Assembly (NCBI GenBank): GCA_030849965.1
Contig: JAVDKL010000002.1
Location: 496,001 to 560,000, forward strand
DNA from: Schauerella fraxinea
GTDB lineage: Bacteria > Pseudomonadota > Gammaproteobacteria > Burkholderiales > Burkholderiaceae_B
Length of the DNA stretch: 64,000 nt
Reading direction: 5' to 3'
Position numbers and translations under genes: made by a program. The notes below the pieces were generated by a model that worked only from the letters and a program-made list of their open reading frames with translations, did no database searches and had not been told where the DNA came from. Each line of letters starts with the position of its first letter. Position 1 is the stretch's first letter. This document shows positions 27,567 to 37,459 of this stretch, piece by piece.

Positions 27567-28538
27567 GTGCTGATCAAGAAACCCGCCGACGTCCTGCCGT
27601 CAGAAATAACGTCTGAAGCCGTGTGGCGCGCGCGCCGCGAATGGATGTTGCGCATGGGTGCGGGAGCCGCGGCGGTCGGCGTAGGCGGATTGAGCGGGCG
27701 CCAGGCGTTCGCGGCCGACGGACCCACCGGTGAGGTGCTGCAAGCCACCCCGAATCCCCAGTTTTCGGTGATGGAAAAGCAGACGCCGTTTTCGGACGTC
27801 ACCTCCTACAACAACTACTACGAATTTGGCCTGGATAAAGGCGACCCGGCAAAATATGCCGGCAAGCTCAAGACGCGCCCGTGGACGGTCAGTATCGAGG
27901 GCGAGGTCGGCAAACCCAAAACGTTCGATATCGATGAGCTGCTCAAGCTCGCGCCGATGGAAGAGCGCATCTACCGGCTGCGCTGCGTCGAGGGCTGGTC
28001 GATGGTCATCCCTTGGGTGGGCTATTCGCTGTCGGCGCTGCTCAAGCAGGTCGAGCCTACCGGCAATGCGAAATTCGTCGAGTTCGTGACTGCCGTGCAG
28101 CCCGACACGATGCCGGGCGTGCGTTCCGGGGTTCTTGGCTGGCCCTACGTGGAAGGCCTGCGGATGGACGAAGCCATGCATCCGTTGACCTTGCTGGCAT
28201 TCGGCGTCTACGGTCGGGTGCTGCCCAATCAGAATGGCGCGCCGCTGCGCTTGATGGTGCCGTGGAAGTACGGGTTCAAATCGGCCAAGTCGCTCGTGAG
28301 GATCCGCCTGGTGTCCGAGCAGCCCAAAACGGCCTGGATCAAGGCTGCCGCGCAAGAGTATGGCTTTTACGCGAACGTCAATCCAAGTGTGCCGCATCCG
28401 CGTTGGAGCCAGGCCACCGAGCGCCGCATCGGCGAGGATGGCCTTTTTACGCCGAAGCGCAAAACCTTGATGTTCAACGGCTATGGCGATCAGGTGGCAT
28501 CGCTGTATGCCGGCCTCGATCTGAAGCAAAACTACTGA
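27567..28538 (+). CDS. msrP: Periplasmic methionine sulfoxide reductase, molybdopterin subunit MsrP
   Basis: 323 residues from GTG, with SD GGGAGA 6 bases before it. It repairs oxidised methionine in periplasmic proteins. The Tat signal has Arg23-Arg24 in [11 protein letters not shown], and the molybdenum ligand is Cys140 in [15 protein letters not shown]. Blocks [15 protein letters not shown] and [10 protein letters not shown] match the family. It is followed 7 bases later by its heme partner msrQ. Confidence 0.93.
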   Translation: MLIKKPADVLPSEITSEAVWRARREWMLRMGAGAAAVGVGGLSGRQAFAADGPTGEVLQATPNPQFSVMEKQTPFSDVTSYNNYYEFGLDKGDPAKYAGKLKTRPWTVSIEGEVGKPKTFDIDELLKLAPMEERIYRLRCVEGWSMVIPWVGYSLSALLKQVEPTGNAKFVEFVTAVQPDTMPGVRSGVLGWPYVEGLRMDEAMHPLTLLAFGVYGRVLPNQNGAPLRLMVPWKYGFKSAKSLVRIRLVSEQPKTAWIKAAAQEYGFYANVNPSVPHPRWSQATERRIGEDGLFTPKRKTLMFNGYGDQVASLYAGLDLKQNY

Positions 28539-28545
28539 GTCCAAC

Positions 28546-29268
28546 GTGGTTGAAAAATCCGTGCGTCCCGACCTGTCGCGACCCGATGGCGTCGCGGCGC
28601 GAGCGTCTGCAGGAGCTCCGCGAGCGTCGGTGGCCGGGGCTGCGCGCGCAGCATCCCCCAACTGGTCGGCGAAAACCATCAGTCGATTCAAGCCCTTGCT
28701 GTTTCTGCTGGGGCTCTATCCGGTCATGCGCTGGTTCTGGCTGGGCACCCACGATGGTCTCACCGCCAACCCCGTTGAGTTTTTGACGCGGTCGTCCGGC
28801 ACCTGGGCCATCGTCTGTTTGATGGTGACGTTGGCGGTGACGCCCTTGCGGCGCCTGCTCAAGCAGCCTGGTCTGGTGCGGTTGCGACGGATGTGCGGCC
28901 TGTTCGCGTTTTTTTATGCCGCTTTGCACTTTACGGCTTGGGTATATTGGGATCGCGCGCTCGATCCCTCCCTCATGATCCAAGACGTGTATGAGCGACC
29001 GTTCATCACGGTGGGGTTTGCCGCGTTCGTCTTGCTCTGTCTCTTGGCTGCGACTTCCACGCAAGGGTGGATGAGGCGATTGGGCAAGCGGTGGCAGAAA
29101 CTGCACCGCGCCGTTTACCTGATCGGCGGTCTGGTCGTGCTGCATTACTGGTGGCACAAGGCGGGCAAGAACGACTTCTTCGAGCCCAGCATCTATGCCG
29201 GCATCCTGGCCTTGCTCTTGGGATTTCGCGTGGTCGTCTGGTTGCGTAATCGCGCGGCGGCGCGGTAG
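28546..29268 (+). CDS. msrQ: MsrQ heme-binding membrane subunit
   Basis: 240 residues, with about six membrane helices from FLLGLYPVMRWFWLG onward and conserved heme histidines in FYAALHFTAW and WQKLHRAVYL...LHYWWH. It passes electrons from the quinone pool to MsrP. It starts at GTG (28546; GTG 28561 is an alternative), and about 45 N-terminal residues rich in Ala and Arg are longer than usual, so the true start is uncertain. Confidence 0.9.
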   Translation: MVEKSVRPDLSRPDGVAARASAGAPRASVAGAARAASPNWSAKTISRFKPLLFLLGLYPVMRWFWLGTHDGLTANPVEFLTRSSGTWAIVCLMVTLAVTPLRRLLKQPGLVRLRRMCGLFAFFYAALHFTAWVYWDRALDPSLMIQDVYERPFITVGFAAFVLLCLLAATSTQGWMRRLGKRWQKLHRAVYLIGGLVVLHYWWHKAGKNDFFEPSIYAGILALLLGFRVVVWLRNRAAAR

Positions 29269-29463
29269 AGCGCCGCATGCGGTTTAGCGTCGCCTGCAAC
29301 ACGCTACGCTGAGCCGGCCCGCCACATCAACGGCCGAAGCGACGCCGCCATTTACCCGGCATCGCTTGCGTTGCACTTGCGCCATGCCACGTTGCACGTG
29401 ACCCGTCCGACCTACCTACCACTTGAAACCTGCGACACGACGCAGCGGCAACGCAGGATGCTG

Positions 29464-30309
29464 CTATTCCAATGCTGAAAGAATGGCGGCCGTCTCGATA
29501 TCGGGCTGGCCGTCGTAGCGTGCCGGCCGATAATGCATCTGGAAAGCCGCCAGCACGTTGATCGTGGCGCGGTCGAGTTGGCCATGCTGCGGCACGGCGT
29601 ACCCGACCCGCGCAAGTTCGCGCTGAAACCACAGCACGTCAGGCAAGCCCGTTTGCGCCAGGCTGGCTGAGAACTGTGCGACGGTGTTGATGTCGTACCA
29701 GCGGCCGATGCCGACTTGCGCCAGCTTTTGCCACGGAAAGGCCGGGCCGGGGTCGGTTTTGCGCTGCGGTGAGGCATCGCTGTGGCCGATGATGTGCTGC
29801 GGCTTGACGTCGTGCCGGGCGGCGATTTCGCGAATCAGACGAATCAGCAGCGATACCTGCGCATCCGAGTACGGCTGCCATTGGGTGCCGATCGGACCCA
29901 TATTGACGATCTCGATGCCGATCGAACTCGTGTTCAGCCACGATTGCCCATACCAGGAGCCGTCGCCCGCATGCCAGGCATTGCGCGTTTCGTCGACCAG
30001 CCGATAGGCCTTGGGCGCGCGATCGTCGGTGATCAGATAATGGGAGCTCACTTGCCCTTGGGACAGCACCTTCAGCGACCGCGCCGTGTCCCCGGCCGTG
30101 TAGTGCAGCATGATGTACCGCACGCGGCTGTTCTGCCCCTGGGCGGTAATCGACGTATCCAGCGGCACCGTTTTGGGTGCGCTGGCGCAGCCGGCCAAGA
30201 GGGCCAGTGCGGCCAGGGCCAGTGCCGGTCGCAGGGTGCGCCCGTGCGACCGGGCGAAGGCAGGCGCACTGGCAGATCCAAAAACGGTACCCAGGTAACT
30301 CGCGATCAT
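29464..30309 (-). CDS. amiD: AmiD-like N-acetylmuramoyl-L-alanine amidase lipoprotein
   Basis: 281 residues. A long n-region precedes the lipobox LLAGC (Cys41), so it is an outer membrane lipoprotein candidate. The Amidase_2 domain has zinc ligands His69, His176 and Asp186 and catalytic Glu133. A peptidoglycan-binding helical domain follows (LDRATINVLAAFQMHY), as in E. coli AmiD. It cleaves the amide between muramic acid and the stem peptide. The ATG overlaps the preceding stop (30306-30309). Confidence 0.88.
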   Translation of the reverse strand: MIASYLGTVFGSASAPAFARSHGRTLRPALALAALALLAGCASAPKTVPLDTSITAQGQNSRVRYIMLHYTAGDTARSLKVLSQGQVSSHYLITDDRAPKAYRLVDETRNAWHAGDGSWYGQSWLNTSSIGIEIVNMGPIGTQWQPYSDAQVSLLIRLIREIAARHDVKPQHIIGHSDASPQRKTDPGPAFPWQKLAQVGIGRWYDINTVAQFSASLAQTGLPDVLWFQRELARVGYAVPQHGQLDRATINVLAAFQMHYRPARYDGQPDIETAAILSALE

Positions 30310-31025
30310 GCCGGCTTCGCCAAATACAAAAACAACGTCGGTTGCTTGTCCAGATCGGGCGCAGGCGCTTTCTTCCATTCCGCCACAGTGCGGGTCGCCA
30401 CGTATTCGAGATCGGTGGACAGCGACCGGGCCACGCACAGGCGCGTATCGCCGCGCAGGGCCGCGAGCAGCGTGGTGAACATCGCCGCATTGCGATAAGG
30501 CGTTTCGATCAGCATCTGCGTTTGATTGCCGCGCGCGGAGAGCCCTTCCCAAGTGCGTAATTGCTTGGCGCGTTCGGTGGCATCGATCGGCGCGTAGCCG
30601 TGGAAGGCAAAGCGCTGTCCATCCAGGCCGCTGGCCATCAGGCCCAGCAGGATGGAGGAGGGGCCCACCCAAGGCCGAACGGTCAGGCCGGCGCGGTGTG
30701 CCGCGGCGACCACGCGGGCGCCCGGATCGGCGACGGCCGGGCAGCCGGCTTCCGATACCAGCCCGATGTCACGTCCGGCCGAGAGCGGCGCAAGCCATTC
30801 CGCGATCTCGCGTTCGTCTGTTTTTTCGGACAGCGTATGTACCGTGATGTCTTGCAGCGGGCGTACGGTGCCGATCTGCTTCAGAAAGGCGCGTGCGGTT
30901 TTCGCGTTTTCAGCGATATAGATTTCCAGGCTGCCGGCAAGTGTACGCACGTCGGCCGGGAGCCAGCGCTCGACGGGCGCGTCGCCCAGGCTGACGGGGA
31001 TCAGGTGAAGCTGGCCGGCGCTCAC
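30306..31025 (-). CDS. Small RsmI-like SAM methyltransferase
   Basis: 239 residues of the tetrapyrrole methylase fold family. The glycine-rich GLVSEAGCPAVADPG and WVGPSSILLGLMASGL blocks fit RsmI-type 2'-O-methyltransferases. It is shorter than true RsmI (about 280-300) and is not beside yraN. It may be a paralog acting on another substrate. It overlaps both maf and the amidase gene by 4 bases. Confidence 0.72.
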   Translation of the reverse strand: MSAGQLHLIPVSLGDAPVERWLPADVRTLAGSLEIYIAENAKTARAFLKQIGTVRPLQDITVHTLSEKTDEREIAEWLAPLSAGRDIGLVSEAGCPAVADPGARVVAAAHRAGLTVRPWVGPSSILLGLMASGLDGQRFAFHGYAPIDATERAKQLRTWEGLSARGNQTQMLIETPYRNAAMFTTLLAALRGDTRLCVARSLSTDLEYVATRTVAEWKKAPAPDLDKQPTLFLYLAKPA

Positions 31026-31651
31026 AAGGCAGCCTTGGGCGTGCGTGCCAATGGCTGTGCGGCAAAGAGCAGTGGATCGAGTCCAAAGCGCGCCAGCATC
31101 CCGGTCAAGGCGATCAACGGCAGCCCGATGATGGCCGTGGGATCGTCGCTGGTCATGCCGCTCATCAGGGCGATGCCCAGGCCTTCGGCCTTGGCGCTAC
31201 CGGCTGTGTCGTAGGGCTGCTCTTTGTTCAGATAGGCTTCAATCGCCGCTTCGCTCAGTTTGCGAAAGCGGCATTGCGTCACGATATCGGCATGTTCGAT
31301 CTGCTCGCCGTCCGTGACGGCCAAGGCGCTGTGAAAGTCCACGGTGCGGCCGGACATGCTGCGCAATTGCTCGCGGGCACGCTCGAAATTGCCGGGCTTG
31401 CCCAGCGGCGTGCCGTCGATGGTGGCAACCTGATCCGAGCCGATGACGATGGCGCCGGGGTAGCGTTTGGCCACTGTTTGAGCCTTCTCGATCGATAATC
31501 TCAGCGCCAGCGCATGCGGCGGTTCGCCCGAGTGTGGCGTTTCGTCCACATCGGGCGCCACGCTCGCGAATGGAATGCCGAGACGCCCGAGCATCTCCCT
31601 GCGATAGCGGGAGGACGAGGCAAGAATGAGGCGGGGCGATTCGAGAGACAT
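31022..31651 (-). CDS. maf: Maf-family nucleotide pyrophosphatase (YceF type)
   Basis: 209 residues. It hydrolyses non-canonical or modified nucleoside triphosphates; the YceF subgroup prefers m7GTP. Motifs are LILASSSRYRREML at residues 8-21, VDETP, and the catalytic IGSDQVA. It is the first gene of the maf-methylase-amidase run and divergent from yceD; maf next to yceD-rpmF is a conserved neighbourhood. Confidence 0.9.
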   Translation of the reverse strand: MSLESPRLILASSSRYRREMLGRLGIPFASVAPDVDETPHSGEPPHALALRLSIEKAQTVAKRYPGAIVIGSDQVATIDGTPLGKPGNFERAREQLRSMSGRTVDFHSALAVTDGEQIEHADIVTQCRFRKLSEAAIEAYLNKEQPYDTAGSAKAEGLGIALMSGMTSDDPTAIIGLPLIALTGMLARFGLDPLLFAAQPLARTPKAAL

Positions 31652-32069
31652 GCGTATGAGGGGCCTGGTCAAGTGCGGAAAGAGGGGCGCGGGCGGCGAT
31701 ATCAGGGAGCACAGTCGCGTGGCGTTTGACGCTGCTGTTCGCTCCGAAGTATCATCTATCGTTTTCCGCGGCATTTTCGCACAAGTGTGAATAACACAGC
31801 GTGCGAAGACATCGACCGCTCGCCTCATCGAGGCTGCGCTCGGGAAGGGTAAAAAAAGCAGAGGTTGGAAGGTTGAGGTGAAAAACCGATGGCTGAAAAG
31901 CGCGTGGGTTTTGTGCCAGGCCTTCGAACCACACCTTTGAGCCGCGCAACAGATTGCGTGAGCGTATCGCGTATACGAATAGGTTGGCCATTTGGCTGGA
32001 AGTAGGTTGGCTGCAAAGCCGGCGACTCCGGCGGGCGGCTCGCTGTCATGCAACACACAAGGCAAATAC
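31652..32069. other. 418-base divergent region between maf and yceD
   Basis: No gene is supported on either strand. It must hold the promoters for maf and for the yceD-rpmF-plsX-fab run. I see GATACT and TATACG hexamers resembling -10 boxes, but no well-spaced -35 partner, so no promoter is called. Confidence 0.5.
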
Positions 32070-32666
32070 ATGGATGAAGGAAAGACGGGCCGCGGGTCGG
32101 GGCGAAAGTCCGGTGAACACGGCACGAACATCGACGTCTTTGCTTTGGCGCGCGAAGGTACGCAGGTCGAGGGCTCATTGCCCATCGTTCGTTTCTCCCG
32201 GGTGATCGAAGATCTTCCCGAGCAGGCGGGCGATGGCGGTCAAGCCGTCTCGTGGTCGGCGAAAGGCAGCAAGGATAGCGCGGGTCAGTCACTTCTGACC
32301 CTGCACATCCAGGCGCGTCCGTTGTTGATCTGCCAGCGATGCCTCGCGCCGTTCGTTTACCCGGTCGACACCTCGGTCACGGTGCAGTTGGTGCAGTCGG
32401 CCAACGAGCTCGATGCTGAAGATGTAGGGCTGGGACTGCAGTCCGACGATGAAGAGGCGCTTGAAGCGCCTGAAAAGATCGTCGGCTCGCATCGTTTCGA
32501 TGTATTGGCTTTGGTCGAAGACGAATTGCTCTTGAGCATTCCGTTCGTACCCAAGCATGACGTGTGTCCGGATGCGCCGTTGGTTGAAGCCGACGACGAA
32601 CCCGAAGAAGCGGCGCCCCGAAAGTCGCCGTTTGCAGTGCTGGAAAACCTGAAGCAAAAACTTTGA
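32070..32666 (+). CDS. yceD: YceD/DUF177 family protein
   Basis: 198 residues. YceD proteins are linked to 23S rRNA accumulation, mainly from plant and E. coli work. The Cys88-x2-Cys91 pair in LLICQRCLAPF and a later Cys in KHDVCPDAP fit the family. The gene is followed by rpmF, as in most bacteria. The short N-terminal Gly/Lys-rich stretch is poorly conserved. Confidence 0.88.
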   Translation: MDEGKTGRGSGRKSGEHGTNIDVFALAREGTQVEGSLPIVRFSRVIEDLPEQAGDGGQAVSWSAKGSKDSAGQSLLTLHIQARPLLICQRCLAPFVYPVDTSVTVQLVQSANELDAEDVGLGLQSDDEEALEAPEKIVGSHRFDVLALVEDELLLSIPFVPKHDVCPDAPLVEADDEPEEAAPRKSPFAVLENLKQKL

Positions 32667-32717
32667 GATCACTATCGGGCGCTTCGCGTACAATGCGCCC
32701 GGTTTCTAGGAGTCATC

Positions 32718-32900
32718 ATGGCCGTTCAACAAAACAAGAAGTCCCCCTCCAAGCGCGGTATGCACCGCTCGCACGATTTTCTGGTCAATCCCCCGACGGC
32801 CATCGAGCCGACGACGGGCGAAGCCCATCTGCGTCACCACATCAGCCCCACCGGCGTGTATCGTGGCCGCAAGATCTTCAAGACCAAGGCCGACGAATAA
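32718..32900 (+). CDS. rpmF: 50S ribosomal protein L32
   Basis: 60 residues: [20 protein letters not shown], then [17 protein letters not shown]. It is the zinc-free form without cysteines. SD TAGGAG lies 9 bases before the ATG. Confidence 0.97.
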   Translation: MAVQQNKKSPSKRGMHRSHDFLVNPPTAIEPTTGEAHLRHHISPTGVYRGRKIFKTKADE

Positions 32901-32970
32901 ATCGCCTTGAAAGGGCGATCGTCTGTCCGGCATTGTGCTGGGCTGCCACTTCCGCTGATGCAGTAATTCC

Positions 32971-34041
32971 GTGATACGTATTGCGATTGATTGCATGGGC
33001 GGCGATGCTGGCTTGCCCGTTACCGTGCCCGCCGCGCTTGCATTCGCGCGCCGCTTCCCCGATACCGCTTTGCTGCTGGTAGGGCGTGCGGCCGAGATCG
33101 AGCAGGCGCTTTCCCTCGAGAGCGATGTGCCGCGCGAGCGGATCGAAATCGTCTCCGCGACCGAGGTCGTGGAAATGGACGATTCGGTCGAGATCGCTCT
33201 GCGCCGCAAGAAAGACTCGTCCATGCGCCTTGCCGCCCAAGCGGTCAAGGATGGGCGCGCCGACGCCTGTGTGTCTGCAGGCAATACCGGCGCGTGGATG
33301 GCGATCTCGCGATATATCCTCAAGACGCTGGACGGCATCGATCGTCCGGCGATCGCGACGTCGATTCCCAATCAACTCGGTCGGGCGACGACCGTGCTCG
33401 ACCTGGGCGCGAATGTCGACTGTACGGCCGAGCACCTGCTGCAATTCGCGATCATGGGGTCGGCGTTGTCCCAGACTGTCGACCATATCGAGCGGCCCAG
33501 CGTTGGGCTGCTCAATATTGGTGAAGAAGTCATCAAGGGCAACGAAGTCGTGAAGGAAGCGGCCGAGCTTCTGCGCGCCAGCCCGCTCAATTTCTACGGC
33601 AATGTCGAAGGCGACGATATCTTCAAAGGTACCGTCGACGTCGTCGTGTGCGATGGCTTCGTCGGCAACGTGGTGCTCAAGTCGGTCGAAGGATTGGCCA
33701 AGATGTTGAGCAGCATCATCCGCGAAGAATTCAAACGCAACCTGTTGACGCTCATCGCCGGCGCGATCGCCAGCCCTGTGCTCAACCGGCTGCGCAAGCG
33801 CGTCGATAATCGGCAGTACAACGGCGCAGCCTTGCTGGGCCTGCGCGGCGTGGTCATCAAGAGCCACGGTTCGGCCGATGCTTACGCATTTGGGTTCGCT
33901 TTGCAGCGCGCACGCGAGGCCGTTGCCAGTAAACTGCTGGATCGCACAGCGCAAGCGGTGGCGCAACTGACGCGCAGCGTGCAGGTGCCGCCTGTCGTCC
34001 AGGCACTGCCGCCCGCCGTCGGCGACACCGTCTCGCCGTAA
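32971..34041 (+). CDS. plsX: Phosphate acyltransferase PlsX
   Basis: 356 residues from GTG. It makes acyl-phosphate from acyl-ACP for phospholipid synthesis. Family blocks [36 protein letters not shown] and [13 protein letters not shown] are present. No clear SD is seen before the GTG. It precedes the fab genes, coupling phospholipid and fatty acid synthesis. Confidence 0.95.
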   Translation: MIRIAIDCMGGDAGLPVTVPAALAFARRFPDTALLLVGRAAEIEQALSLESDVPRERIEIVSATEVVEMDDSVEIALRRKKDSSMRLAAQAVKDGRADACVSAGNTGAWMAISRYILKTLDGIDRPAIATSIPNQLGRATTVLDLGANVDCTAEHLLQFAIMGSALSQTVDHIERPSVGLLNIGEEVIKGNEVVKEAAELLRASPLNFYGNVEGDDIFKGTVDVVVCDGFVGNVVLKSVEGLAKMLSSIIREEFKRNLLTLIAGAIASPVLNRLRKRVDNRQYNGAALLGLRGVVIKSHGSADAYAFGFALQRAREAVASKLLDRTAQAVAQLTRSVQVPPVVQALPPAVGDTVSP

Positions 34042-34051
34042 CACCTACAAC

Positions 34052-35038
34052 ATGGATCGAACCATGACCTACGCTGTCATTGCGGGCTCGGGTAGTTTCT
34101 TGCCCGAACGTGTCGTCTCCAACGACGCGCTGGCGGCCGAACTGGCCGAGCGCGGCATCGAGACCTCCGATCAGTGGATCGTCGAGCGTACCGGTATCCG
34201 TCAACGCCACCTGGCCGAGCGTGGCGTCACCACCAGCGCCTTGGCCACACACGCTGCGCGCCGCGCGCTTGAAGACGCCGGCGTCACCGCTGCCGACGTC
34301 GATCTCATCATCGTCGCCACCTCCACCCCCGATTTTGTCTTTCCCAGCACGGCATGTCTGGTGCAGGCGGAGATCGGCGCGAAAGGGGCGGCCGCCTTCG
34401 ACGTGCAAGCGGTGTGCAGCGGTTTCGTCTACGCGCTTACCACTGCCGACAGCTTCGTGCGTGCCGGCCGGTCGAAATGCGCATTGGTCATTGGCGCAGA
34501 AGTCTTTTCGCGCATCCTGGATTGGAACGACCGCGGCACGTGCGTGCTGTTCGGCGACGGCGCGGGCGCCGTGGTGCTCAAGGCGTCGGATGAACCCGGC
34601 ATCATCGCCGCGCAATTGAACGCCGACGGCAGTCAGACGCATATTCTGTGCGCCGCGGGCAACGTCGCCTATGGCGAAGTGACCGGCGATCCGTTTTTGC
34701 GCATGGACGGCCAGGCGGTCTTCAAGCAGGCCGTCACCGTGCTGGATAAATCGGCTCGCAAAGTATGCGAGGATGCGGGCATCGCCTTGTCCGACGTCGA
34801 CTGGCTGATTCCGCACCAAGCCAATGTGCGTATCCTCAATTTCCTGGCCCGCAAGCTCGATATGCCGCTCGAACGCGTGATCGTGACCGTGGATACGCAT
34901 GCCAACACCTCGGCCGCAAGCGTGCCGCTGGCGCTGGATGCGGCGCGCCGCGACGGTCGTGTCAAGGCCGGGCAAACCGTGCTGCTGCAAGGCGTGGGCG
35001 GTGGGTTCACCTGGGGCTCCGTGCTCGCCAAGATGTGA
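34052..35038 (+). CDS. fabH: Beta-ketoacyl-ACP synthase III
   Basis: 328 residues. It starts fatty acid synthesis by condensing acetyl-CoA with malonyl-ACP. The catalytic triad is Cys122 (AVCSGF), His255 (PHQAN) and Asn285 (HANTSAAS). A second ATG at 34064 also fits family starts. Confidence 0.96.
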   Translation: MDRTMTYAVIAGSGSFLPERVVSNDALAAELAERGIETSDQWIVERTGIRQRHLAERGVTTSALATHAARRALEDAGVTAADVDLIIVATSTPDFVFPSTACLVQAEIGAKGAAAFDVQAVCSGFVYALTTADSFVRAGRSKCALVIGAEVFSRILDWNDRGTCVLFGDGAGAVVLKASDEPGIIAAQLNADGSQTHILCAAGNVAYGEVTGDPFLRMDGQAVFKQAVTVLDKSARKVCEDAGIALSDVDWLIPHQANVRILNFLARKLDMPLERVIVTVDTHANTSAASVPLALDAARRDGRVKAGQTVLLQGVGGGFTWGSVLAKM

Positions 35039-35144
35039 TGGCCACGTGCGGCGTGACGTCGTTGCGCCGTTGCCCCGCTAGTCCGCGCAGACGCGGTCTG
35101 GCGCGACATCTTTTCGAAAATTCCTTTATCGGTTATTGCTCGAC

Positions 35145-36080
35145 ATGACATTTGCATTCGTATTTCCGGGGCAGGGTTCACAATCGATCGGCATGTTGGA
35201 CGCCTGGGCGGGTAACGCTGCCGTGGCTGACGTGCTGGCGCGCGCCAATCAAGCGTTGGGCGAAGACGTCGCTGCGCTGATCGCACAAGGACCGGCGGAA
35301 CAGCTCAATCTCACGACGCATACGCAGCCCGCGATGCTGACGGCCGGTGCGGCCGTATACGCGGCATGGGTCGCTGCCGGCGGCCCCGCGCCCGCCCTCG
35401 TGGCCGGTCACAGCTTGGGCGAGTACGCGGCGCTCACCGCAGCCGGCGCGTTGAAGCTCGAAGACGCTGTGCGCCTGGTGCGCATTCGCGCCGATGCCAT
35501 GCAAGCCGCCGTACCGGTGGGCGAGGGTGGCATGGCCGCCGTGCTCGGCCTGGACGACGCCGCCGTGATCGCCGCGTGTGCGTCCGCCGCGCAAGGCCAG
35601 ATTGTCGAAGCCGTCAATTTCAATGCGCCTGCCCAGGTGGTGATCGCCGGGCACAAGGCGGCGGTCGAACGCGCCTGCGAGGCGGCTCGGGCTGCCGGGG
35701 CCAAGCGTGCGCTCATGTTGCCGGTGTCCGCGCCGTTTCACTCCAGCCTGCTGCGTCCTGCGGCCGAGGTCCTGGCCCGCGCATTGGCCGAGGTCGATGT
35801 GCAGTCGCCGCGCATTCAGGTGCTCAATAACGTCGATGTTGCCACGCCCGATGCGCCTGACGCGATTCGCGATGCCTTGGTGCGTCAAGCCTGGCATCCC
35901 GTGCGTTGGGTTGAAACCATTCAAGCCATGGAAGCGCGCGGCGTGACGCACATCATCGAGTGCGGCCCGGGCAAGGTGCTCACTGGCCTGACCAAGCGTA
36001 TCGGCAGCAATCTCATCGGGTTGGCCATTACCGACCCGGCTTCGCTTGACGCCGCGCTGGCCGCGGTTTCGGAGAAATAA
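35145..36080 (+). CDS. fabD: Malonyl-CoA:ACP transacylase
   Basis: 311 residues from the ATG at 35145; the in-frame TTG at 35136 is less likely. It loads malonate on ACP. PGQGSQ opens the protein, the nucleophile is Ser90 in GHSLGEYAAL, and His199 lies in SAPFHSSLL. Confidence 0.96.
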   Translation: MTFAFVFPGQGSQSIGMLDAWAGNAAVADVLARANQALGEDVAALIAQGPAEQLNLTTHTQPAMLTAGAAVYAAWVAAGGPAPALVAGHSLGEYAALTAAGALKLEDAVRLVRIRADAMQAAVPVGEGGMAAVLGLDDAAVIAACASAAQGQIVEAVNFNAPAQVVIAGHKAAVERACEAARAAGAKRALMLPVSAPFHSSLLRPAAEVLARALAEVDVQSPRIQVLNNVDVATPDAPDAIRDALVRQAWHPVRWVETIQAMEARGVTHIIECGPGKVLTGLTKRIGSNLIGLAITDPASLDAALAAVSEK

Positions 36081-36081
36081 G

Positions 36082-36831
36082 ATGACCACAGCACAACAGC
36101 CGCTCGCCGGCAAGACGGCCCTTGTTACGGGTGCGACCCGCGGTATCGGCCAAGCGATTGCGCTGGCCCTGGCCGGCCAGGGCGCGACCGTGATCGGCAC
36201 CGCCACCTCCGACTCGGGCGCAGCGCGCATCAATGACACGCTGGCGCCGTTCGGTGGCCGCGGCGTGGTGCTCAACGTAACGGATGCTGCGGCAACCGAC
36301 GCGTTGCTCGACCAACTGAGCAAAGAAAGCGGTGGGCCCCATATTCTCGTCAACAACGCGGGCATTACGCGCGATACGTTGGCGATGCGCATGAAAGATG
36401 AAGACTGGTCCGCCGTGCTGGACACCAATCTGACCGCGGTTTTCCGCCTGTCGCGCGGCGTGCTGCGTGGCATGATGAAGGCCCGCTGGGGGCGTATCAT
36501 CAACGTCACTTCGGTTGTGGGTGAGAGCGGCAATCCGGGTCAAGCCAACTACGCCGCCGCCAAGGCTGGCGTGGCCGGCATGGCGCGCGCGTTGGCCCGA
36601 GAGTTGGGCAGCCGCAACATTACCGTCAACTGCGTGGCGCCGGGTTTTATCGATACCGACATGACCCGTGCACTGGGCGAAGCGCAGACCACGGCGCTGT
36701 TGCAACAGATTCCGCTGGGTCGTTTGGGTTCGCCCGATGACGTCGCGCAAGCAGTCGTTTTCCTCGCCGGACCGGGCGCAGGGTACATTACGGGCTCGAC
36801 GTTGCACGTCAACGGCGGAATGTATATGTAA
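36082..36831 (+). CDS. fabG: 3-oxoacyl-ACP reductase
   Basis: 249 residues, short-chain dehydrogenase. The NADP loop is TGATRGIG, and the catalytic Ser144, Tyr157 and Lys161 are in place. SD GGAGAAA overlaps the fabD stop region. It carries out the first reduction of each elongation cycle. Confidence 0.97.
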   Translation: MTTAQQPLAGKTALVTGATRGIGQAIALALAGQGATVIGTATSDSGAARINDTLAPFGGRGVVLNVTDAAATDALLDQLSKESGGPHILVNNAGITRDTLAMRMKDEDWSAVLDTNLTAVFRLSRGVLRGMMKARWGRIINVTSVVGESGNPGQANYAAAKAGVAGMARALARELGSRNITVNCVAPGFIDTDMTRALGEAQTTALLQQIPLGRLGSPDDVAQAVVFLAGPGAGYITGSTLHVNGGMYM

Positions 36832-36978
36832 AGTCGTCGGAACCGGCGGGTCGCGCGAGAAGCCTCAGGGCGCGTGCGATCCGAGGGGTTCCGGCCTTTG
36901 GAGGCCTTGCAGGCGGATGTTTTGCTCACCTTTATGAGCATCGGCGCCCGGCAAAGCTGTTTTAATCATGGCCAAGCA

Positions 36979-37006
36979 TTTGCATTCCTTCACGCTTGGC
37001 TATAAT
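36979..37006 (+). promoter_or_regulatory. Strong candidate acpP promoter
   Basis: A perfect TATAAT at 37001-37006 with TTTGCA 16 bases upstream. It sits in an AT-richer stretch after fabG and would give a leader of about 25 bases. A separate strong promoter fits the high cellular demand for ACP. Confidence 0.65.
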
Positions 37007-37036
37007 TCGCGGGATTTTTCCCAATTGGAGAGTTGC

Positions 37037-37276
37037 ATGGAAAGCATCGAACAGCGCGTCAAGAAGATCGTCGCTGAACAACTCGGCGTGAACGAAGCCG
37101 AGATCAAGAACGAATCCTCCTTCCTTGACGACCTCGGTGCCGATTCGCTCGACATGGTCGAGCTGGTCATGGCCCTCGAAGATGAATTCGAGACCGAGAT
37201 CCCCGACGAAGAGGCTGAAAAAATCACGACCGTGCAACAAGCGATTGATTACATCAATTCGCACGGTAAGCAATAA
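37037..37276 (+). CDS. acpP: Acyl carrier protein
   Basis: 79 residues. The phosphopantetheine site is Ser37 in [10 protein letters not shown]. Highly acidic. SD TTGGAG lies 7 bases before the ATG. An in-frame start further upstream would cross the promoter and is not used. Confidence 0.98.
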
Positions 37277-37459
37277 GCCATCTATGCATGGTCGCGGAGG
37301 GCGGGCGCCACGGTGCTCGTCACTCCCGATTCGGGGCGGATTCTGGTGTCTGCGCGAACGCGGCACACCGGTGCGACAGGAGTCATCCCTGCGCGCCGGT
37401 CGTGTCTTGTTCGTATCGGAAGCGGAACCGCCTTTCTTTTGTCTGATTAGGAGTCATCC

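Noticed and set aside
31825-32292. 155-codon minus-strand frame between maf and yceD
   Set aside because: No SD, no recognisable domain, and it crosses the start of yceD.
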